A stretch of DNA of 64,000 nt from Grimontia indica (GCF_000333895.2 NZ_ANFM02000035.1:1-64000); one strand, 5' to 3'. Positions 22,691 to 33,099 are shown, numbered from the stretch's first letter. Numbers and translations: made by a program. Notes: generated by a model from the letters alone, not told the origin.

Positions 22691-22793
22691 TTGCGCTTGA
22701 CAGGCGACCACGTATAATTGCGCGCCCTGAGAGATTCGGATTGAAACCACCTGTGGTTTTAACATTGACTATAAGTCAGTCAGTGATTACAAT
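22691..22793 (+). promoter_or_regulatory. two promoters and a leader hairpin for rpmH-rnpA
   Basis: The upstream promoter has TTGCGC (22691-22696) and TATAAT (22713-22718), spacer 16. The downstream promoter has TTGACT (22765-22770) and TACAAT (22788-22793), spacer 17. Between them lies a perfect 7-bp hairpin, AAACCAC (22744-22750) / GTGGTTT (22753-22759), followed by T residues, which could attenuate transcription from the first promoter. Confidence 0.6.
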
Positions 22794-22879
22794 CCGCCCT
22801 CTTTGTTGAGAGGCGTCGGACTTTTGTCCCACGTCGGGTTAACAAACCTAAAAACTGATCAGTAATTAAGGTAGAAACC

Positions 22880-23014
22880 ATGAAACGCACTTTTCAACCT
22901 TCAGTTCTAAAGCGTAAGCGCACTCACGGTTTCCGTGCGCGCATGGCAACTAAGAACGGTCGTAAGGTTATCGCCGCTCGCCGTGCGAAAGGCCGTAGCA
23001 AGCTTTCAAAATAA
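22880..23014 (+). CDS. rpmH: 50S ribosomal protein L34
   Basis: A 44-residue, strongly basic protein of the large ribosomal subunit, beginning [20 protein letters not shown] and ending AKGRSKLSK, the standard L34 sequence. An AAGGTAGAAACC leader provides the SD. It is followed by rnpA after 13 bp, the universal bacterial arrangement. Confidence 0.98.
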   Translation: MKRTFQPSVLKRKRTHGFRARMATKNGRKVIAARRAKGRSKLSK

Positions 23015-23027
23015 TCCTTAGCGATTT

Positions 23028-23387
23028 GTGAATAAGCTAGCTTTTTCTCGGGAGTTACGTCTGTTAACTCCCGAACATTTCAACTTCGTCTTCCAGCAAC
23101 CTCACCGCGCTGGCTCCCCACACTTAACCATTCTTGCTCGAAACAACAAACTTGGACGCCCACGTCTAGGCCAAGCTGTTCCAAAAAAACAAATCAAACT
23201 TGCCGTTGACCGAAATCGCTTTAAACGTCTGGTACGTGAAAGTTTTCGTCTCAACCAGCACTCGCTGATGGCAAAAGATTATGTTGTGATAGCAAAGAAA
23301 AGTGCGAATGAGCTCAGTAACGAAGAACTGAGTCAGCTGCTTGATAAGTTATGGCAACGTTTGTCTCGACCGCCGCGAAAAAAATAG
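23028..23387 (+). CDS. rnpA: ribonuclease P protein component
   Basis: A 119-residue basic protein cofactor of RNase P that helps the RNA subunit bind pre-tRNA leaders. It begins with a GTG ([21 protein letters not shown]) and has the family signature [16 protein letters not shown] (about 57-72). Length equals E. coli RnpA (119). Its last 37 bases overlap yidD in another frame, an overlap common in gammaproteobacteria. Confidence 0.97.
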   Translation: MNKLAFSRELRLLTPEHFNFVFQQPHRAGSPHLTILARNNKLGRPRLGQAVPKKQIKLAVDRNRFKRLVRESFRLNQHSLMAKDYVVIAKKSANELSNEELSQLLDKLWQRLSRPPRKK

Positions 23388-23611
23388 TCACTGGACTGTT
23401 TCGCGGGTATCAACTCTTCATCAGCCCACTTCTGGGGCCCCGATGTCGCTTCACGCCGACATGCTCCCAATACGCCATAGAAGCGGTCAACCGTCACGGT
23501 GTGATAAAAGGGTGTTGGTTCGCCAGCAAACGTTTATTAAAATGCCACCCTCTTAATCATGGTGGGTACGATCCTGTACCCCCGCGTCATCCTAAAAATC
23601 GAGACAATTAA
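23351..23611 (+). CDS. yidD: membrane protein insertion efficiency factor YidD
   Basis: An 86-residue small protein attached to the inner membrane by an amphipathic helix, assisting YidC-dependent insertion. The conserved core [27 protein letters not shown] contains the three conserved Cys-type positions, and [12 protein letters not shown] is also typical. It sits between rnpA and yidC, with 2 bp between its stop codon and the yidC start. Confidence 0.96.
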   Translation: MATFVSTAAKKIVTGLFRGYQLFISPLLGPRCRFTPTCSQYAIEAVNRHGVIKGCWFASKRLLKCHPLNHGGYDPVPPRHPKNRDN

Positions 23612-23613
23612 CA

Positions 23614-25233
23614 ATGGATTCTCAACGCAATATCCTGTTGATTGCCCTAATGTTTGTATCCTTCATGTTGTATCTCAACTGGACGGAAGCAACCAACCCT
23701 CAACCACAGGGCCAGGGCGTAACACAGCAAGCACAACACAGTGGTGATGTACCTGCCAGCTCAGATGCGTCTCAGCCTCTGACGCAGGACGCAGTTTCAA
23801 ACAAGCTGATCACCATCAAAAGTGACGTGCTGACTTTGACCGTTGACACACAAGGCGGTGACATTCTTCGCGCTGAACTGAACAACTACGACGCAGAGTT
23901 CGACTCTGTCGACAAGTTCGTGATGCTCAAAAACCAGCCTGACCACGTATTCGTTGCTCAAAGCGGCCTGATTGGCCCTGATGGTATCGATACCCTGGAT
24001 GGCCGTGCACAGTTCTCTGCAAACGGCACCGACTTTGTGATGGCTGATGGCCAGGACGAGTTGCGTGTTCCACTGACGCTGGTAAAAGACGGCATTACCT
24101 TCACCAAAACCTTTGTACTGAAACGCGACAACTACGCGGTTGACGTTGACTACACGGTAGACAACCAAAGCGGCAAAGCAGCGACAGTTCAAATGTATGC
24201 GCAGCTGAAGCAAAACCTGCTGGATGACGGCGGCAGTCTGACCATGCCTACCTACCGCGGTGGTGTGTACTCGGCTGACGATGCGAAATACGAGAAATAC
24301 AGCTTTGACGATATGAAGGACAGAAACCTGAACCTGACTATCGCCAATCAAGGTTGGGCAGGCATGATGCAACACTACTTCGTTGCCGCCTGGATCCCAC
24401 ATTCAGAAGGTGAAGCGAACCTGTATACCCGCACCAGCAATGGCCAGGGCTTTATCGGTGTACGTTACCCAACCACCACGGTTGCTGCTGGTTCAACGGC
24501 ACAACTGGACGCGACCCTGTGGGTCGGTCCTAAGCTTCAGGACAAAATGGCTGAAGTGGCACCTAACCTGAACCTGACTGTCGACTACGGCTGGCTGTGG
24601 TTTATCGCGAGCCCACTGCACTGGTTGCTGTCAACCATTCACGGTTTCGTGGGTAACTGGGGTGTGGCAATCATCATCCTGACTTTCATCGTTCGTGGTG
24701 TGATGTACCCGCTGACCAAAGCGCAGTACACCTCGATGGCGAAAATGCGCATGCTGCAGCCAAAACTGGCAGAAATGCGTGAGCGTATTGGCGATGACCG
24801 CCAGCGCATGAGCCAGGAAATGATGGAGCTGTATAAGAAAGAGAAAGTGAACCCGCTGGGCGGCTGTTTACCTCTGCTTCTACAAATGCCTATCTTCATC
24901 GCACTTTACTGGGCGTTGATGGAATCGGTTGAACTGCGCCACGCGCCGTTCATGCTGTGGATTCAAGACTTGTCAGCACCGGATCCATACTACGTGCTGC
25001 CACTGCTGATGGGTGCTTCTATGTTCCTCATTCAGAAGATGAGCCCAAGCACTATCACGGATCCAATGCAGCAGAAGATCATGAACTTCATGCCAGTGAT
25101 GTTCACCGTGTTCTTCCTGTGGTTCCCGGCAGGTCTGGTACTGTACTGGTTGGTGTCAAACGTTGTGACCCTTATCCAGCAGACCATGATTTACCGTGCG
25201 CTGGAGAAAAAAGGCCTTCACAGCCGCACTTAA
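23614..25233 (+). CDS. yidC: membrane protein insertase YidC
   Basis: A 539-residue inner-membrane insertase/chaperone acting alone or with SecYEG, notably for ATP synthase subunit c. An N-terminal transmembrane segment (about 5-22) is followed by a large periplasmic beta domain (about 60-335) and the conserved five-TM core with [18 protein letters not shown] (about 364-381), including the hydrophilic-groove Arg. Length matches E. coli YidC (548). It is the last gene before a terminator. Confidence 0.98.
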   Translation: MDSQRNILLIALMFVSFMLYLNWTEATNPQPQGQGVTQQAQHSGDVPASSDASQPLTQDAVSNKLITIKSDVLTLTVDTQGGDILRAELNNYDAEFDSVDKFVMLKNQPDHVFVAQSGLIGPDGIDTLDGRAQFSANGTDFVMADGQDELRVPLTLVKDGITFTKTFVLKRDNYAVDVDYTVDNQSGKAATVQMYAQLKQNLLDDGGSLTMPTYRGGVYSADDAKYEKYSFDDMKDRNLNLTIANQGWAGMMQHYFVAAWIPHSEGEANLYTRTSNGQGFIGVRYPTTTVAAGSTAQLDATLWVGPKLQDKMAEVAPNLNLTVDYGWLWFIASPLHWLLSTIHGFVGNWGVAIIILTFIVRGVMYPLTKAQYTSMAKMRMLQPKLAEMRERIGDDRQRMSQEMMELYKKEKVNPLGGCLPLLLQMPIFIALYWALMESVELRHAPFMLWIQDLSAPDPYYVLPLLMGASMFLIQKMSPSTITDPMQQKIMNFMPVMFTVFFLWFPAGLVLYWLVSNVVTLIQQTMIYRALEKKGLHSRT

Positions 25234-25250
25234 TCGCACTGAATACTGAT

Positions 25251-25280
25251 AAGGCGGCCAACTGGCCGCCTTTCTTCTTT
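25251..25280 (+). terminator. rpmH-yidC operon terminator
   Basis: The stem AAGGCGGCCA / TGGCCGCCTT is followed by the T-rich TCTTCTTTCT. Confidence 0.82.
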
Positions 25281-25353
25281 CTGAAGACGCGACAGGCGGT
25301 CAGGTAAAATTGGTATACACTAAGCAACGTTTTCAAACTGCAGGTAAAGTTTC

Positions 25354-26718
25354 ATGACTCATTCAGACACCATTGTTGCTCAGGCAACACCACCGGGACG
25401 CGGTGGTGTGGGCATCATCCGCGTATCAGGCCCTAAAGCCAAAGCAGTTGCCCTGGCGGTCACCGGACGTGAACTTCCGGTGCGACGCGCTGAATACCTG
25501 CCGTTTAACGATGAACAGGGCAACGCACTTGATCAGGGGATTGCCCTGTACTTCCAGGCGCCGAATTCGTTTACCGGTGAAGATGTGCTGGAACTGCAAG
25601 GTCATGGCGGCCCAGTTATCATGGATATGCTGATCAAGCGCATTGTGGATATCGACGGTGTTCGCACTGCCCGCCCGGGCGAGTTTTCCGAACGCGCCTT
25701 TTTGAATGACAAGCTCGATCTCGCGCAGGCAGAAGCGATTGCAGATTTGATTGATGCCAGCTCAGAACAAGCGGCAAAAAGCGCGCTACAAAGCCTTCAG
25801 GGCGCGTTTTCGGGCAAAGTGAATACGCTGGTGGAAGCGCTGATCCATCTGCGCATCTACGTGGAAGCGGCAATCGATTTCCCGGATGAGGAAATCGATT
25901 TTCTCTCTGACGGTAAAGTCGCCGCCGATCTCGACAACATCATCAACTCGCTGGATGACGTGCGTAAAGCGGCCAACCAAGGCGCTATCATGCGTGAAGG
26001 CATGAAAGTGGTGATCGCTGGCCGTCCTAATGCGGGGAAATCCAGCCTGCTCAATGCCCTTTCAGGTAAAGAAAGCGCCATTGTGACTGACATTGCCGGC
26101 ACCACCCGTGATGTGCTCCGTGAGCATATCCACATTGATGGCATGCCGCTGCACATCATCGACACAGCAGGCTTACGTGATGCTTCCGACGAGGTGGAAC
26201 GTATTGGTATCGAACGTGCGTGGGATGAAATCGCTCAGGCAGACCGCGTGCTCTTTATGGTGGATGGCACCACCACTGATGCGACATCACCGGAAGAAAT
26301 CTGGCCGGAGTTTATCGACCGCCTGCCAGAAAACATCGGTATGACGGTTATCCGCAACAAGGCAGACATGACAGATGAAACCCTGGGAATCTGCCATGCT
26401 AGTCAACCGACGCTTATCCGTTTAAGCGCGAAGACAGGAGCCGGTGTTGATGCCCTGCGTGAGCACCTGAAAGCCTGTATGGGCTTCTCCGGCGCGACAG
26501 AGGGTGGCTTTATGGCCCGTCGCCGCCACTTGGAAGCGCTGGATGCAGCCGCTCGTCATCTCGATATCGGGAAAGAGCAGCTTGAAGGTTACATGGCCGG
26601 AGAGATCCTCGCTGAAGAGCTCCGCATTGCCCAGCAGCATCTTTCGGAGATCACCGGAGAATTCAGCTCAGACGATCTGCTTGGCCGGATCTTCAGCTCC
26701 TTCTGTATCGGTAAATAA
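25354..26718 (+). CDS. mnmE: tRNA modification GTPase MnmE
   Basis: A 454-residue GTPase that, with MnmG, adds the carboxymethylaminomethyl group at C5 of wobble uridine-34. The N-terminal folate-binding domain begins [22 protein letters not shown]. The inserted G domain has [14 protein letters not shown] (G1, about 223), DIAGTTRD (G2), DTAGLRD (G3) and RNKADM (G4). The C terminus ends in the conserved FCIGK, whose Cys is required for activity. It is identical in length to E. coli MnmE (454). Its partner mnmG lies across oriC. Confidence 0.98.
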   Translation: MTHSDTIVAQATPPGRGGVGIIRVSGPKAKAVALAVTGRELPVRRAEYLPFNDEQGNALDQGIALYFQAPNSFTGEDVLELQGHGGPVIMDMLIKRIVDIDGVRTARPGEFSERAFLNDKLDLAQAEAIADLIDASSEQAAKSALQSLQGAFSGKVNTLVEALIHLRIYVEAAIDFPDEEIDFLSDGKVAADLDNIINSLDDVRKAANQGAIMREGMKVVIAGRPNAGKSSLLNALSGKESAIVTDIAGTTRDVLREHIHIDGMPLHIIDTAGLRDASDEVERIGIERAWDEIAQADRVLFMVDGTTTDATSPEEIWPEFIDRLPENIGMTVIRNKADMTDETLGICHASQPTLIRLSAKTGAGVDALREHLKACMGFSGATEGGFMARRRHLEALDAAARHLDIGKEQLEGYMAGEILAEELRIAQQHLSEITGEFSSDDLLGRIFSSFCIGK

Positions 26719-26725
26719 ATACATT

Positions 26726-26747
26726 GCCGCCTTCGGGCGGCTTGTTT
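26726..26747 (+). terminator. probable mnmE terminator
   Basis: A six-bp stem GCCGCC / GGCGGC closed by a stable TTCG tetraloop, followed by TTGTTT. The weak T tract lowers confidence. Confidence 0.55.
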
Positions 26748-26809
26748 CCCGCCGAAATGTCCCGCTTTTGCTACACTTGAATACATCTTTCATAGACTCA
26801 GCCAAAGCG

Positions 26810-27937
26810 ATGATCAACAGCCTCAGCCCCATTCTTAATCTGGGGATAACACGCTGCGACAAGCTACATGTGCATCACCTACGGATGGTGAATTTGCTCA
26901 CGTGTCTGTGTGCGAGTGGTACCTTGTTGTTCTCAGCACTTTTCTGGTTCGCTTTTGGTAGTGCTACCGCTGCTCTTTTGAATGGCCTGTTTGCCATACT
27001 GTATCTGGTCGCTTTTCTGCTGACCCGGGAAGGTGTTTTGTGGATGGCCAAGTATTGGATATTCGTTACTTTCTTCCTTCAACAACTCTTCCTCCCTCTG
27101 TTTGTGTTGTCCGCCAACTTTGAAACCGAACTGCTGTTGCTGGTGGTTCCAACCGCTGTTGTTCTGGTGTTTGATCCGAACGAACGCCTCCCCCGCTATG
27201 GGTTGTCACTTATCGCCATTTTTCTGCTTTTTCTGGCTAAAACGGTTCCGTCAGCCGATCCTGTGCTGGCACTCACGGACACCAATGCACGGGCAGCATA
27301 CCTGTGTGTCATCCTGATTCTGGTGCTTGCATCAGTCGCATTGACCGATTTCTATATGGTGGATCTTCACAGCATTGATGAATCTTCCCGAAAACTGGTT
27401 CACGAGGATCTTTTAACTGAAACCTCCAACAGCCAAAGTCTCTATAACCAGGCCGATGAACTTTTCTTTCAAGCGCAACGGCGCGGGGAGCCGCTGTCGG
27501 TCGTCGCTATAAACCTCGATGACTTCCGGCAAATCAACGAAATGCACGGAAGACAAACAGGTGATCAAGTGCTTATCCATGTTGCAGAACTTCTGCGCGA
27601 ACAACTCCCGCCAGCCACGCCTATTGGCCGTTTGTACGCCGACAACTTCGCGATCTTATTGAGGAATACACCTTCAAGTGACGCAATGCGTGTGGCCGAA
27701 CAACTGAAACTGGCCATTGGACGCAGTGTGGTTCTGCTGGATAACACCGCGGTTAAACGCACTGCAAGCCTGGGAGTAACCACATCAAATGATGGCTGCC
27801 TTGCTGGTTTTCAGCTGATAGATACGGCAATTCATGCTGTTGCCAATGCCAAAAAGCGAGGCAAGAACAAGATACAAACCTTATCACCCAAAGGGTTTAA
27901 TGCCCTTTACCGAAGTGAGCACTACCAGCCCAACTGA
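26810..27937 (+). CDS. membrane protein with degenerate GGDEF domain
   Basis: About 375 residues. Some six hydrophobic segments occupy residues 25-190 and a GGDEF-type domain fills about 200-375. The usual LTGLPNR entry is LTETSNSQ, and the catalytic loop GG(D/E)EF is replaced by YADNF in RLYADNFAILLR, so diguanylate cyclase activity is unlikely. The fold is still recognisable from VVAINLDDFRQINEMHGRQTGDQVL, SLGVT and AIHAVANAKKRGKNKI. The start is placed at 26810, since upstream codons in this frame overlap mnmE. It sits between mnmE and mioC near oriC. A scaffold or c-di-GMP/nucleotide-sensing role is possible but unproven. Confidence 0.75.
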   Translation: MINSLSPILNLGITRCDKLHVHHLRMVNLLTCLCASGTLLFSALFWFAFGSATAALLNGLFAILYLVAFLLTREGVLWMAKYWIFVTFFLQQLFLPLFVLSANFETELLLLVVPTAVVLVFDPNERLPRYGLSLIAIFLLFLAKTVPSADPVLALTDTNARAAYLCVILILVLASVALTDFYMVDLHSIDESSRKLVHEDLLTETSNSQSLYNQADELFFQAQRRGEPLSVVAINLDDFRQINEMHGRQTGDQVLIHVAELLREQLPPATPIGRLYADNFAILLRNTPSSDAMRVAEQLKLAIGRSVVLLDNTAVKRTASLGVTTSNDGCLAGFQLIDTAIHAVANAKKRGKNKIQTLSPKGFNALYRSEHYQPN

Positions 27938-27966
27938 CTTGACGCAGCAGTGACCGTCACTCAATA

Positions 27967-27991
27967 CTAACGGCCATTGATAAACCGTTAG
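27967..27991 (+). repeat. inverted repeat before mioC
   Basis: CTAACGG (27967-27973) and CCGTTAG (27985-27991) flank an 11-base loop, ending about 11 bases before the mioC ATG. It may be an mRNA hairpin near the ribosome site or an operator. Confidence 0.35.
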
Positions 27992-28002
27992 AGAACAATC
28001 TT

Positions 28003-28449
28003 ATGAGTGAACTAACCCTGATCACCGGCAGTACATTGGGCGGCGCAGAGTACGTGGGCGATCACCTCTCTGATCTTCTGGAACAAGAAGGCATCACAGT
28101 GAATGTGATCAATGAAGCAGAGCCTGATGACGTCGCGAATGCCTCCAGCCTTCTCCTTATCACATCAACCCATGGTGCCGGAGACTATCCGGATAACCTC
28201 GCGCCAGCGATGGAAGCCCTGAAAAACACGACACCTGATTTGAGCGCACTGAAGTATGCCGTGATCGCAATCGGCGACTCCAGTTACGACACGTTTTGTG
28301 GCGCAGGTATTCAGGCAGATGAACTATTGAAAAGCCTGGGAGCGCAGTCTCTGGCCCCCAGATTAGAGATTGATATTCTTGAGCAGCCTTTGCCTGAAGA
28401 AGCGGCTGAAGCATGGTTATCCCAGCACAAATCGGCATTTTGTGAATAA
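28003..28449 (+). CDS. mioC: flavodoxin-like FMN protein MioC
   Basis: A 148-residue flavodoxin fold. The FMN phosphate loop GSTLGGAEYVGDHL (about 8-21) and the second and third loops STHGAGDYPDN and GDSSYDTFCGAG match E. coli MioC (147), a single-domain flavodoxin whose transcription enters oriC. Here too it is encoded just left of oriC and transcribed towards it, so its promoter could influence origin opening. Confidence 0.93.
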   Translation: MSELTLITGSTLGGAEYVGDHLSDLLEQEGITVNVINEAEPDDVANASSLLLITSTHGAGDYPDNLAPAMEALKNTTPDLSALKYAVIAIGDSSYDTFCGAGIQADELLKSLGAQSLAPRLEIDILEQPLPEEAAEAWLSQHKSAFCE

Positions 28450-28867
28450 AATGACGCGGCGACCATAAAAACTTTATTCAAAACTGTGACCTTTGCTTTG
28501 TGGATAACTATAGATCTAAACGGTGATCAACCTATAGTTATCCCAATAATAACTTTCCTCTCTTTCCCCACCTGTTGATAACATGCCATTTTGATCCCAA
28601 GCAGTACAAGACTAGATCCAAGTAAACACACAGAAAACGATCTTCCTTAAACGCATGATCATGTTGATCATTTATTAGTTATCCACAAAGATCGTCTTCC
28701 CTAATAAAAGATCAAAATAAAGATCTATATAAAGATCTTTATATATTTTAAGAGACACACCCTCGATCAAAGATCACACTTTTGGTTCTCTCCGTTTCTG
28801 AAAAGCGGTAGAATGATCCTCTTTTGCTCAACCAACCGATCAACACATTCCTTATTGAGGTCACACC
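28450..28867. other. oriC: chromosomal replication origin oriC
   Basis: The 418-bp mioC-mnmG gap has no gene and carries 15 GATC sites, about ten times the random rate. Perfect DnaA boxes lie at 28499-28507 (TGTGGATAA, minus) and 28679-28687 (TTATCCACA). Near-boxes lie at 28538-28546 (TTATCCCAA) and 28573-28581 (TGTTGATAA). An A/T-rich segment with repeated AGATCT/AAAGATC 13-mer-like units (28705-28750) fits the duplex-unwinding element. Position and content match E. coli oriC and V. cholerae oriCI. The mnmG promoter must lie in the right part. Confidence 0.95.
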
Positions 28868-30757
28868 ATGTTTTACCAGGATAACTTTGATGTCATCGTT
28901 GTTGGTGGTGGTCATGCAGGTACGGAAGCCGCACTGGCCGCTGCACGTATGGGTCAGCAAACCCTTCTGCTGACACACAACATCGATACATTGGGGCAAA
29001 TGTCATGTAACCCTGCCATTGGCGGGATCGGAAAAGGACATCTGGTGAAAGAAGTCGACGCATTAGGCGGCCTGATGGCGCGTGCGATTGACAAAGGTGG
29101 TATTCAGTTCCGTACCCTGAATGCATCGAAAGGCCCTGCTGTCCGTGCTACCCGAGCACAGGCTGACCGTGCGCTGTACAAAGCGGCAGTACGTGAGGCA
29201 TTGGAAAACCAGCCAAATCTGATGTTGTTCCAACAAGCAGTGAATGATCTGATCGTTGAACAGGATCAAGTGATTGGTGTTGTGACCGAAATGGGCCTGA
29301 AATTCCGTGCCCGATCGGTGGTGTTGACCGTAGGTACTTTCCTCGGCGGAAAAATCCACATTGGTCTTGAGAATTATTCCGGTGGCCGTGCCGGCGATCC
29401 CCCTTCGATCGCGCTGGCTGATCGCCTCCGTGAATTGCCGTTTCGCGTTGACCGCCTGAAAACAGGAACACCGCCGCGTATTGATGCACGCACAGTCGAT
29501 TTCAGTGTGATGCAAACCCAGCATGGTGACGATCCACGTCCCGTGTTTTCTTTCATGGGGGATGTGTCTGAGCATCCGCGTCAGGTGCCGTGTTACATCA
29601 CTTACACCAATGAGAAAACCCATGATGTGATCCGTAATAATCTGGATCGCAGCCCGATGTATGCCGGTGTGATTGAAGGTATTGGTCCGCGTTACTGCCC
29701 GTCTATCGAAGACAAGGTGATGCGCTTCGCGGACAAAGATAAACACCAGATTTTCGTTGAGCCAGAAGGCTTGACGACCAACGAACTCTACCCGAATGGG
29801 ATCTCCACCAGCCTGCCATTTGATGTGCAGATGGGGATCATCAGTTCGATCAAAGGCTTCGAGAACGCGCGTGTGATCCGTCCAGGTTATGCGATCGAGT
29901 ATGATTTCTTCGATCCGCGCGATCTGAAGCAAACCTTTGAAACCAAATTTATCAAAGGCTTATTCTTCGCTGGTCAAATTAACGGCACCACAGGCTATGA
30001 AGAAGCGGCAGCACAAGGCTTGCTCGCAGGCACAAACGCAGCATTGTTTGCTCAGGACAAGGAGGGCTGGTGCCCTCGTCGCGATCAAGCTTACATGGGC
30101 GTGTTGATTGACGATTTGTCGACCATGGGTACCAAAGAACCGTACCGTATGTTCACTTCCCGCGCTGAATATCGCTTATTGCTTCGTGAAGACAACGCGG
30201 ACATGCGTTTGACTGAAACCGGTCGCGAGCTCGGTTTGGTGGACGATGAGCGCTGGGCCCGTTTCAACCAGAAACTGGAAAACATGGAACAGGAAGCACA
30301 GCGTCTTCGCAGTGCCTGGATCCACCCGACTTCAGAGCATGCTGAAGTATTGAACGCGATCCTGAAAACGCCATTGTCCCGTGAGGCAAACGGCGAAGAA
30401 CTATTGCGTCGTCCGGAAGTGACATACAACGATCTGGTGAAAATTCCTACATTCTCGCCAGCGCACGAAGACATTCAAGCGTCTGAGCAGGTAGAAATTC
30501 AGGTCAAGTACGCAGGTTATATCGACCGCCAGAAAGACGAGATTGAAAAATCTATCCGCCACGAAAATACCCATTTGCCGATCGAGCTGGATTATTCCCA
30601 AATCAAAGGCTTGTCGAACGAGGTGGTGGCGAAACTGAAAGACAGCCGTCCAGAGACCATTGGCAAGGCGTCACGCATTTCCGGTATCACGCCTGCAGCG
30701 ATCTCTATCCTGCTGGTGCATCTGAAAAAACAAGGCATGCTGAAAAAAGGGGCCTGA
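28868..30757 (+). CDS. mnmG: tRNA uridine-5-carboxymethylaminomethyl modification enzyme MnmG (GidA)
   Basis: A 629-residue FAD protein and partner of MnmE in wobble-uridine modification. FAD-binding [19 protein letters not shown] is near residue 13. Conserved [36 protein letters not shown] and [20 protein letters not shown] follow, and CxxS-type Cys regions are present. Length equals E. coli MnmG (629). It is the first gene right of oriC and leads an operon with rsmG, parA and parB. Confidence 0.98.
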   Translation: MFYQDNFDVIVVGGGHAGTEAALAAARMGQQTLLLTHNIDTLGQMSCNPAIGGIGKGHLVKEVDALGGLMARAIDKGGIQFRTLNASKGPAVRATRAQADRALYKAAVREALENQPNLMLFQQAVNDLIVEQDQVIGVVTEMGLKFRARSVVLTVGTFLGGKIHIGLENYSGGRAGDPPSIALADRLRELPFRVDRLKTGTPPRIDARTVDFSVMQTQHGDDPRPVFSFMGDVSEHPRQVPCYITYTNEKTHDVIRNNLDRSPMYAGVIEGIGPRYCPSIEDKVMRFADKDKHQIFVEPEGLTTNELYPNGISTSLPFDVQMGIISSIKGFENARVIRPGYAIEYDFFDPRDLKQTFETKFIKGLFFAGQINGTTGYEEAAAQGLLAGTNAALFAQDKEGWCPRRDQAYMGVLIDDLSTMGTKEPYRMFTSRAEYRLLLREDNADMRLTETGRELGLVDDERWARFNQKLENMEQEAQRLRSAWIHPTSEHAEVLNAILKTPLSREANGEELLRRPEVTYNDLVKIPTFSPAHEDIQASEQVEIQVKYAGYIDRQKDEIEKSIRHENTHLPIELDYSQIKGLSNEVVAKLKDSRPETIGKASRISGITPAAISILLVHLKKQGMLKKGA

Positions 30758-30763
30758 GTTTCT

Positions 30764-31378
30764 GTGAAACAACGTCTAGCACAACTGATTGAACAGGCAG
30801 GGATGAATATCCCTGCTGAGCAACAAGCCCAACTGATTGGCTATGTTGAAATGCTCCACAAGTGGAACAAAGCGTACAACCTGACATCGGTGCGCGATCC
30901 AAACGAAATGATCGTCAAACACATCATGGATAGCATCGTGGTGAGTCAGCACCTCGATGGCCAAAGTTACATCGATGTGGGGACGGGTCCTGGATTACCG
31001 GGGATCCCGCTTGCAATCATCAACCCAGAAAAATCCTTCACGCTGCTCGACAGCCTGGGTAAGCGCATTCGCTTCATCCGTCAGGTGCTGCATGAGCAGA
31101 AAATTACCAATGTCACGGCTGTGCAGAGCCGCGTCGAAGATTTCCAGCCTGAACAGGGATTTGATGGCGTATTAAGCCGAGCCTTTGCATCCATGAGCGA
31201 CATGGTGAACTGGTGTCATCACCTCCCTTCACCACAAGGTCAGTTCCTCGCTCTCAAGGGACAAGTGGATCAAGTCGAAATTGACGAACTTCCTGCCGGA
31301 TGTTCTGTGACAGATATCAAACCTTTGACTGTTCCGGGATTGGAAGGTCAACGTCATCTAGTAATCTTGGCTAGATAG
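30764..31378 (+). CDS. rsmG: 16S rRNA (guanine-527-N7)-methyltransferase RsmG (GidB)
   Basis: A 204-residue SAM-dependent methyltransferase. The motif I region [17 protein letters not shown] (about 66-82) and [11 protein letters not shown] are typical, as is the N-terminal [24 protein letters not shown]. It starts with GTG 6 bp after mnmG. E. coli RsmG has 207 residues. Loss of this gene gives low-level streptomycin resistance in other species. Confidence 0.97.
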   Translation: MKQRLAQLIEQAGMNIPAEQQAQLIGYVEMLHKWNKAYNLTSVRDPNEMIVKHIMDSIVVSQHLDGQSYIDVGTGPGLPGIPLAIINPEKSFTLLDSLGKRIRFIRQVLHEQKITNVTAVQSRVEDFQPEQGFDGVLSRAFASMSDMVNWCHHLPSPQGQFLALKGQVDQVEIDELPAGCSVTDIKPLTVPGLEGQRHLVILAR

Positions 31379-31400
31379 GATTATTAGGCGAGGTCGTCTT

Positions 31401-32195
31401 GTGGGAAAAGTCATTGCTGTTGCAAACCAAAAGGGAGGCGTTGGTAAAACAACGACCTGTATCAACTTGGCTGCGTCGCTGGCAGCGACTCAGCGTAAGG
31501 TATTGGTAATTGACCTAGACCCACAGGGCAACGCAACCATGGCCAGTGGGGTGGATAAATACGATGTTCATGCCACCGCTTACGATTTGTTGGTTGAAGA
31601 GACCCCGTTTAACGATGTGGTGGTGACAGAGACCACGGGCGGTTATCATCTGATAGCGGCCAATGGCGATGTCACCGCAGCAGAAATCAAACTCATGGAA
31701 GTGTTTGCCCGCGAAGTGAGGCTGCGCAACGCATTAGCCGACATTCGTGAAAACTATGATTTCATCTTCATTGATTGTCCCCCTTCTCTTAACCTTCTTA
31801 CAATCAATGCCATGACGGCGGCAAATTCCGTACTGGTGCCAATGCAGTGTGAATACTTTGCATTGGAAGGCCTGACCGCACTGATGGACACCATCAGTAA
31901 GCTTGCAAGCGTAGTGAACGCTGACTTGCATGTGGAAGGCTTACTCAGAACCATGTACGATCCGCGAAATCGTCTGGCGACAGAAGTGTCTGAACAGATC
32001 AAAAAACACTTTGGAGACAAGGTCTACCGTACTGTTATCCCGCGCAATGTCCGTTTGGCAGAAGCGCCGAGTCACGGCAAACCAGCCATGTACTACGACA
32101 AATATTCCAGCGGTGCCAAGTCATATCTGGCATTAGCGGGTGAAATATTGCGACGGGAAGAGCAGGCCAAGCAGGCCATTGCCAACGCGTCTTAA
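31401..32195 (+). CDS. parA: chromosome partitioning ATPase ParA (Soj type)
   Basis: A 264-residue deviant-Walker ATPase of the chromosomal Soj/ParA1 class. The deviant Walker A is KGGVGKTTTCINLAASLA (about 11-28) and the Walker A' region is VLVIDLDPQGNATMASG; FIDCPPSLNLLTINAM is also present. It lacks an N-terminal regulatory HTH, as expected for chromosomal ParA. It starts with GTG 22 bp after rsmG and is followed by parB after 10 bp. With ParB and the parS sites at 13.7-19.4 kb it would anchor or move the origin region. Confidence 0.97.
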   Translation: MGKVIAVANQKGGVGKTTTCINLAASLAATQRKVLVIDLDPQGNATMASGVDKYDVHATAYDLLVEETPFNDVVVTETTGGYHLIAANGDVTAAEIKLMEVFAREVRLRNALADIRENYDFIFIDCPPSLNLLTINAMTAANSVLVPMQCEYFALEGLTALMDTISKLASVVNADLHVEGLLRTMYDPRNRLATEVSEQIKKHFGDKVYRTVIPRNVRLAEAPSHGKPAMYYDKYSSGAKSYLALAGEILRREEQAKQAIANAS

Positions 32196-32205
32196 AGGAA
32201 CGTGA

Positions 32206-33099
32206 ATGAACGCTACCAAACGTGGATTGGGTAAAGGACTCGATGCGCTACTGGCCACCAGTGCCAGAGCACAAGCGCGTGTCGATCTGAACAACGACAC
32301 CCAGGAAGCCGTGAACAACAGTGAGCTGCAGCATTTGCCATTAACGGCATTGCGTCCCGGTGTTTATCAACCGCGTCAGGATATGGCGCAGGAAGCACTG
32401 GAAGAGCTGGCGGAGTCTATCCGCGCACAGGGCGTTATCCAACCTTTGGTCGTGCGTCACCTTGGTGACAGTCAGTACGAAATTATCGCTGGTGAGCGCC
32501 GTTTCAGAGCGTCAAAAATCGCCGGATTGACCCATGTCCCTTGTTTGGTCCGTGACCTAAATGACAAAGCTGCGAGCGCCATCGCACTGATTGAGAACAT
32601 CCAGCGTGAAGATCTCAACGCGATGGAAGAGGCAGAAGCGCTGGATCGTCTGGTCCACGACTTCTCCCTTACCCACCAACAACTGGCTGAAGCGCTGGGC
32701 AAATCCCGCACCACCATCAGTAACCTTTTACGATTGAACGGCCTTGAAGCTGGCGTAAAGAAATTGCTGTCTGGACGCCAATTGGAAATGGGTCATGCAC
32801 GCGCATTATTGGCATTGGAAGGTGACGCTCAGATTGAAGCTGCACTGGTCTCCGTCAACAAGAAACTCACAGTGAGACAGACCGAAGCGTTGGTGAAAAA
32901 ATGCCTGACGCCGGCCGTAGAAAAAACGCCGGAACCCGTGTCACCGGAATTGACTGCTGTGCAGGATAGGTTGACTGATAAGTTAGGCACCTCAGTTAGC
33001 CTGTCACAAAGTAAAAGTGGCAGTGGTAAATTGGTCATCAGCTTTGATCAAAACGAAAAACTTATGCAAATTCTTGCAATTCTTGGCGAAGAAGTGTGA
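32206..33099 (+). CDS. parB: chromosome partitioning CTPase ParB (Spo0J type)
   Basis: A 297-residue parS-binding CTPase clamp. The N-terminal ParB/Srx domain shows YQPRQDMAQEALEELAESIR, the ParA/CTP-box region YEIIAGERRFRASKIAGLTH (about 88-107) and ALIENIQREDLNAMEEAEAL. The central HTH is LTHQQLAEALGKSRTTISNLLRL, and a C-terminal dimerisation domain begins at about 235. An Arg-rich N terminus (KRGLGKGLDALL) for ParA stimulation is intact. It is the last gene of mnmG-rsmG-parA-parB. Confidence 0.97.
   Translation: MNATKRGLGKGLDALLATSARAQARVDLNNDTQEAVNNSELQHLPLTALRPGVYQPRQDMAQEALEELAESIRAQGVIQPLVVRHLGDSQYEIIAGERRFRASKIAGLTHVPCLVRDLNDKAASAIALIENIQREDLNAMEEAEALDRLVHDFSLTHQQLAEALGKSRTTISNLLRLNGLEAGVKKLLSGRQLEMGHARALLALEGDAQIEAALVSVNKKLTVRQTEALVKKCLTPAVEKTPEPVSPELTAVQDRLTDKLGTSVSLSQSKSGSGKLVISFDQNEKLMQILAILGEEV

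Noticed and set aside
22697-22718. TTGACA and TATAAT before rpmH as one promoter
   Set aside because: The spacer is only 10 bp; TTGCGC at 22691 with 16 bp, and the promoter at 22765-22793, fit better.
26504-26809. N-terminal extension of the GGDEF protein into mnmE
   Set aside because: These 102 codons overlap the conserved C-terminal part of mnmE and give no recognisable domain.
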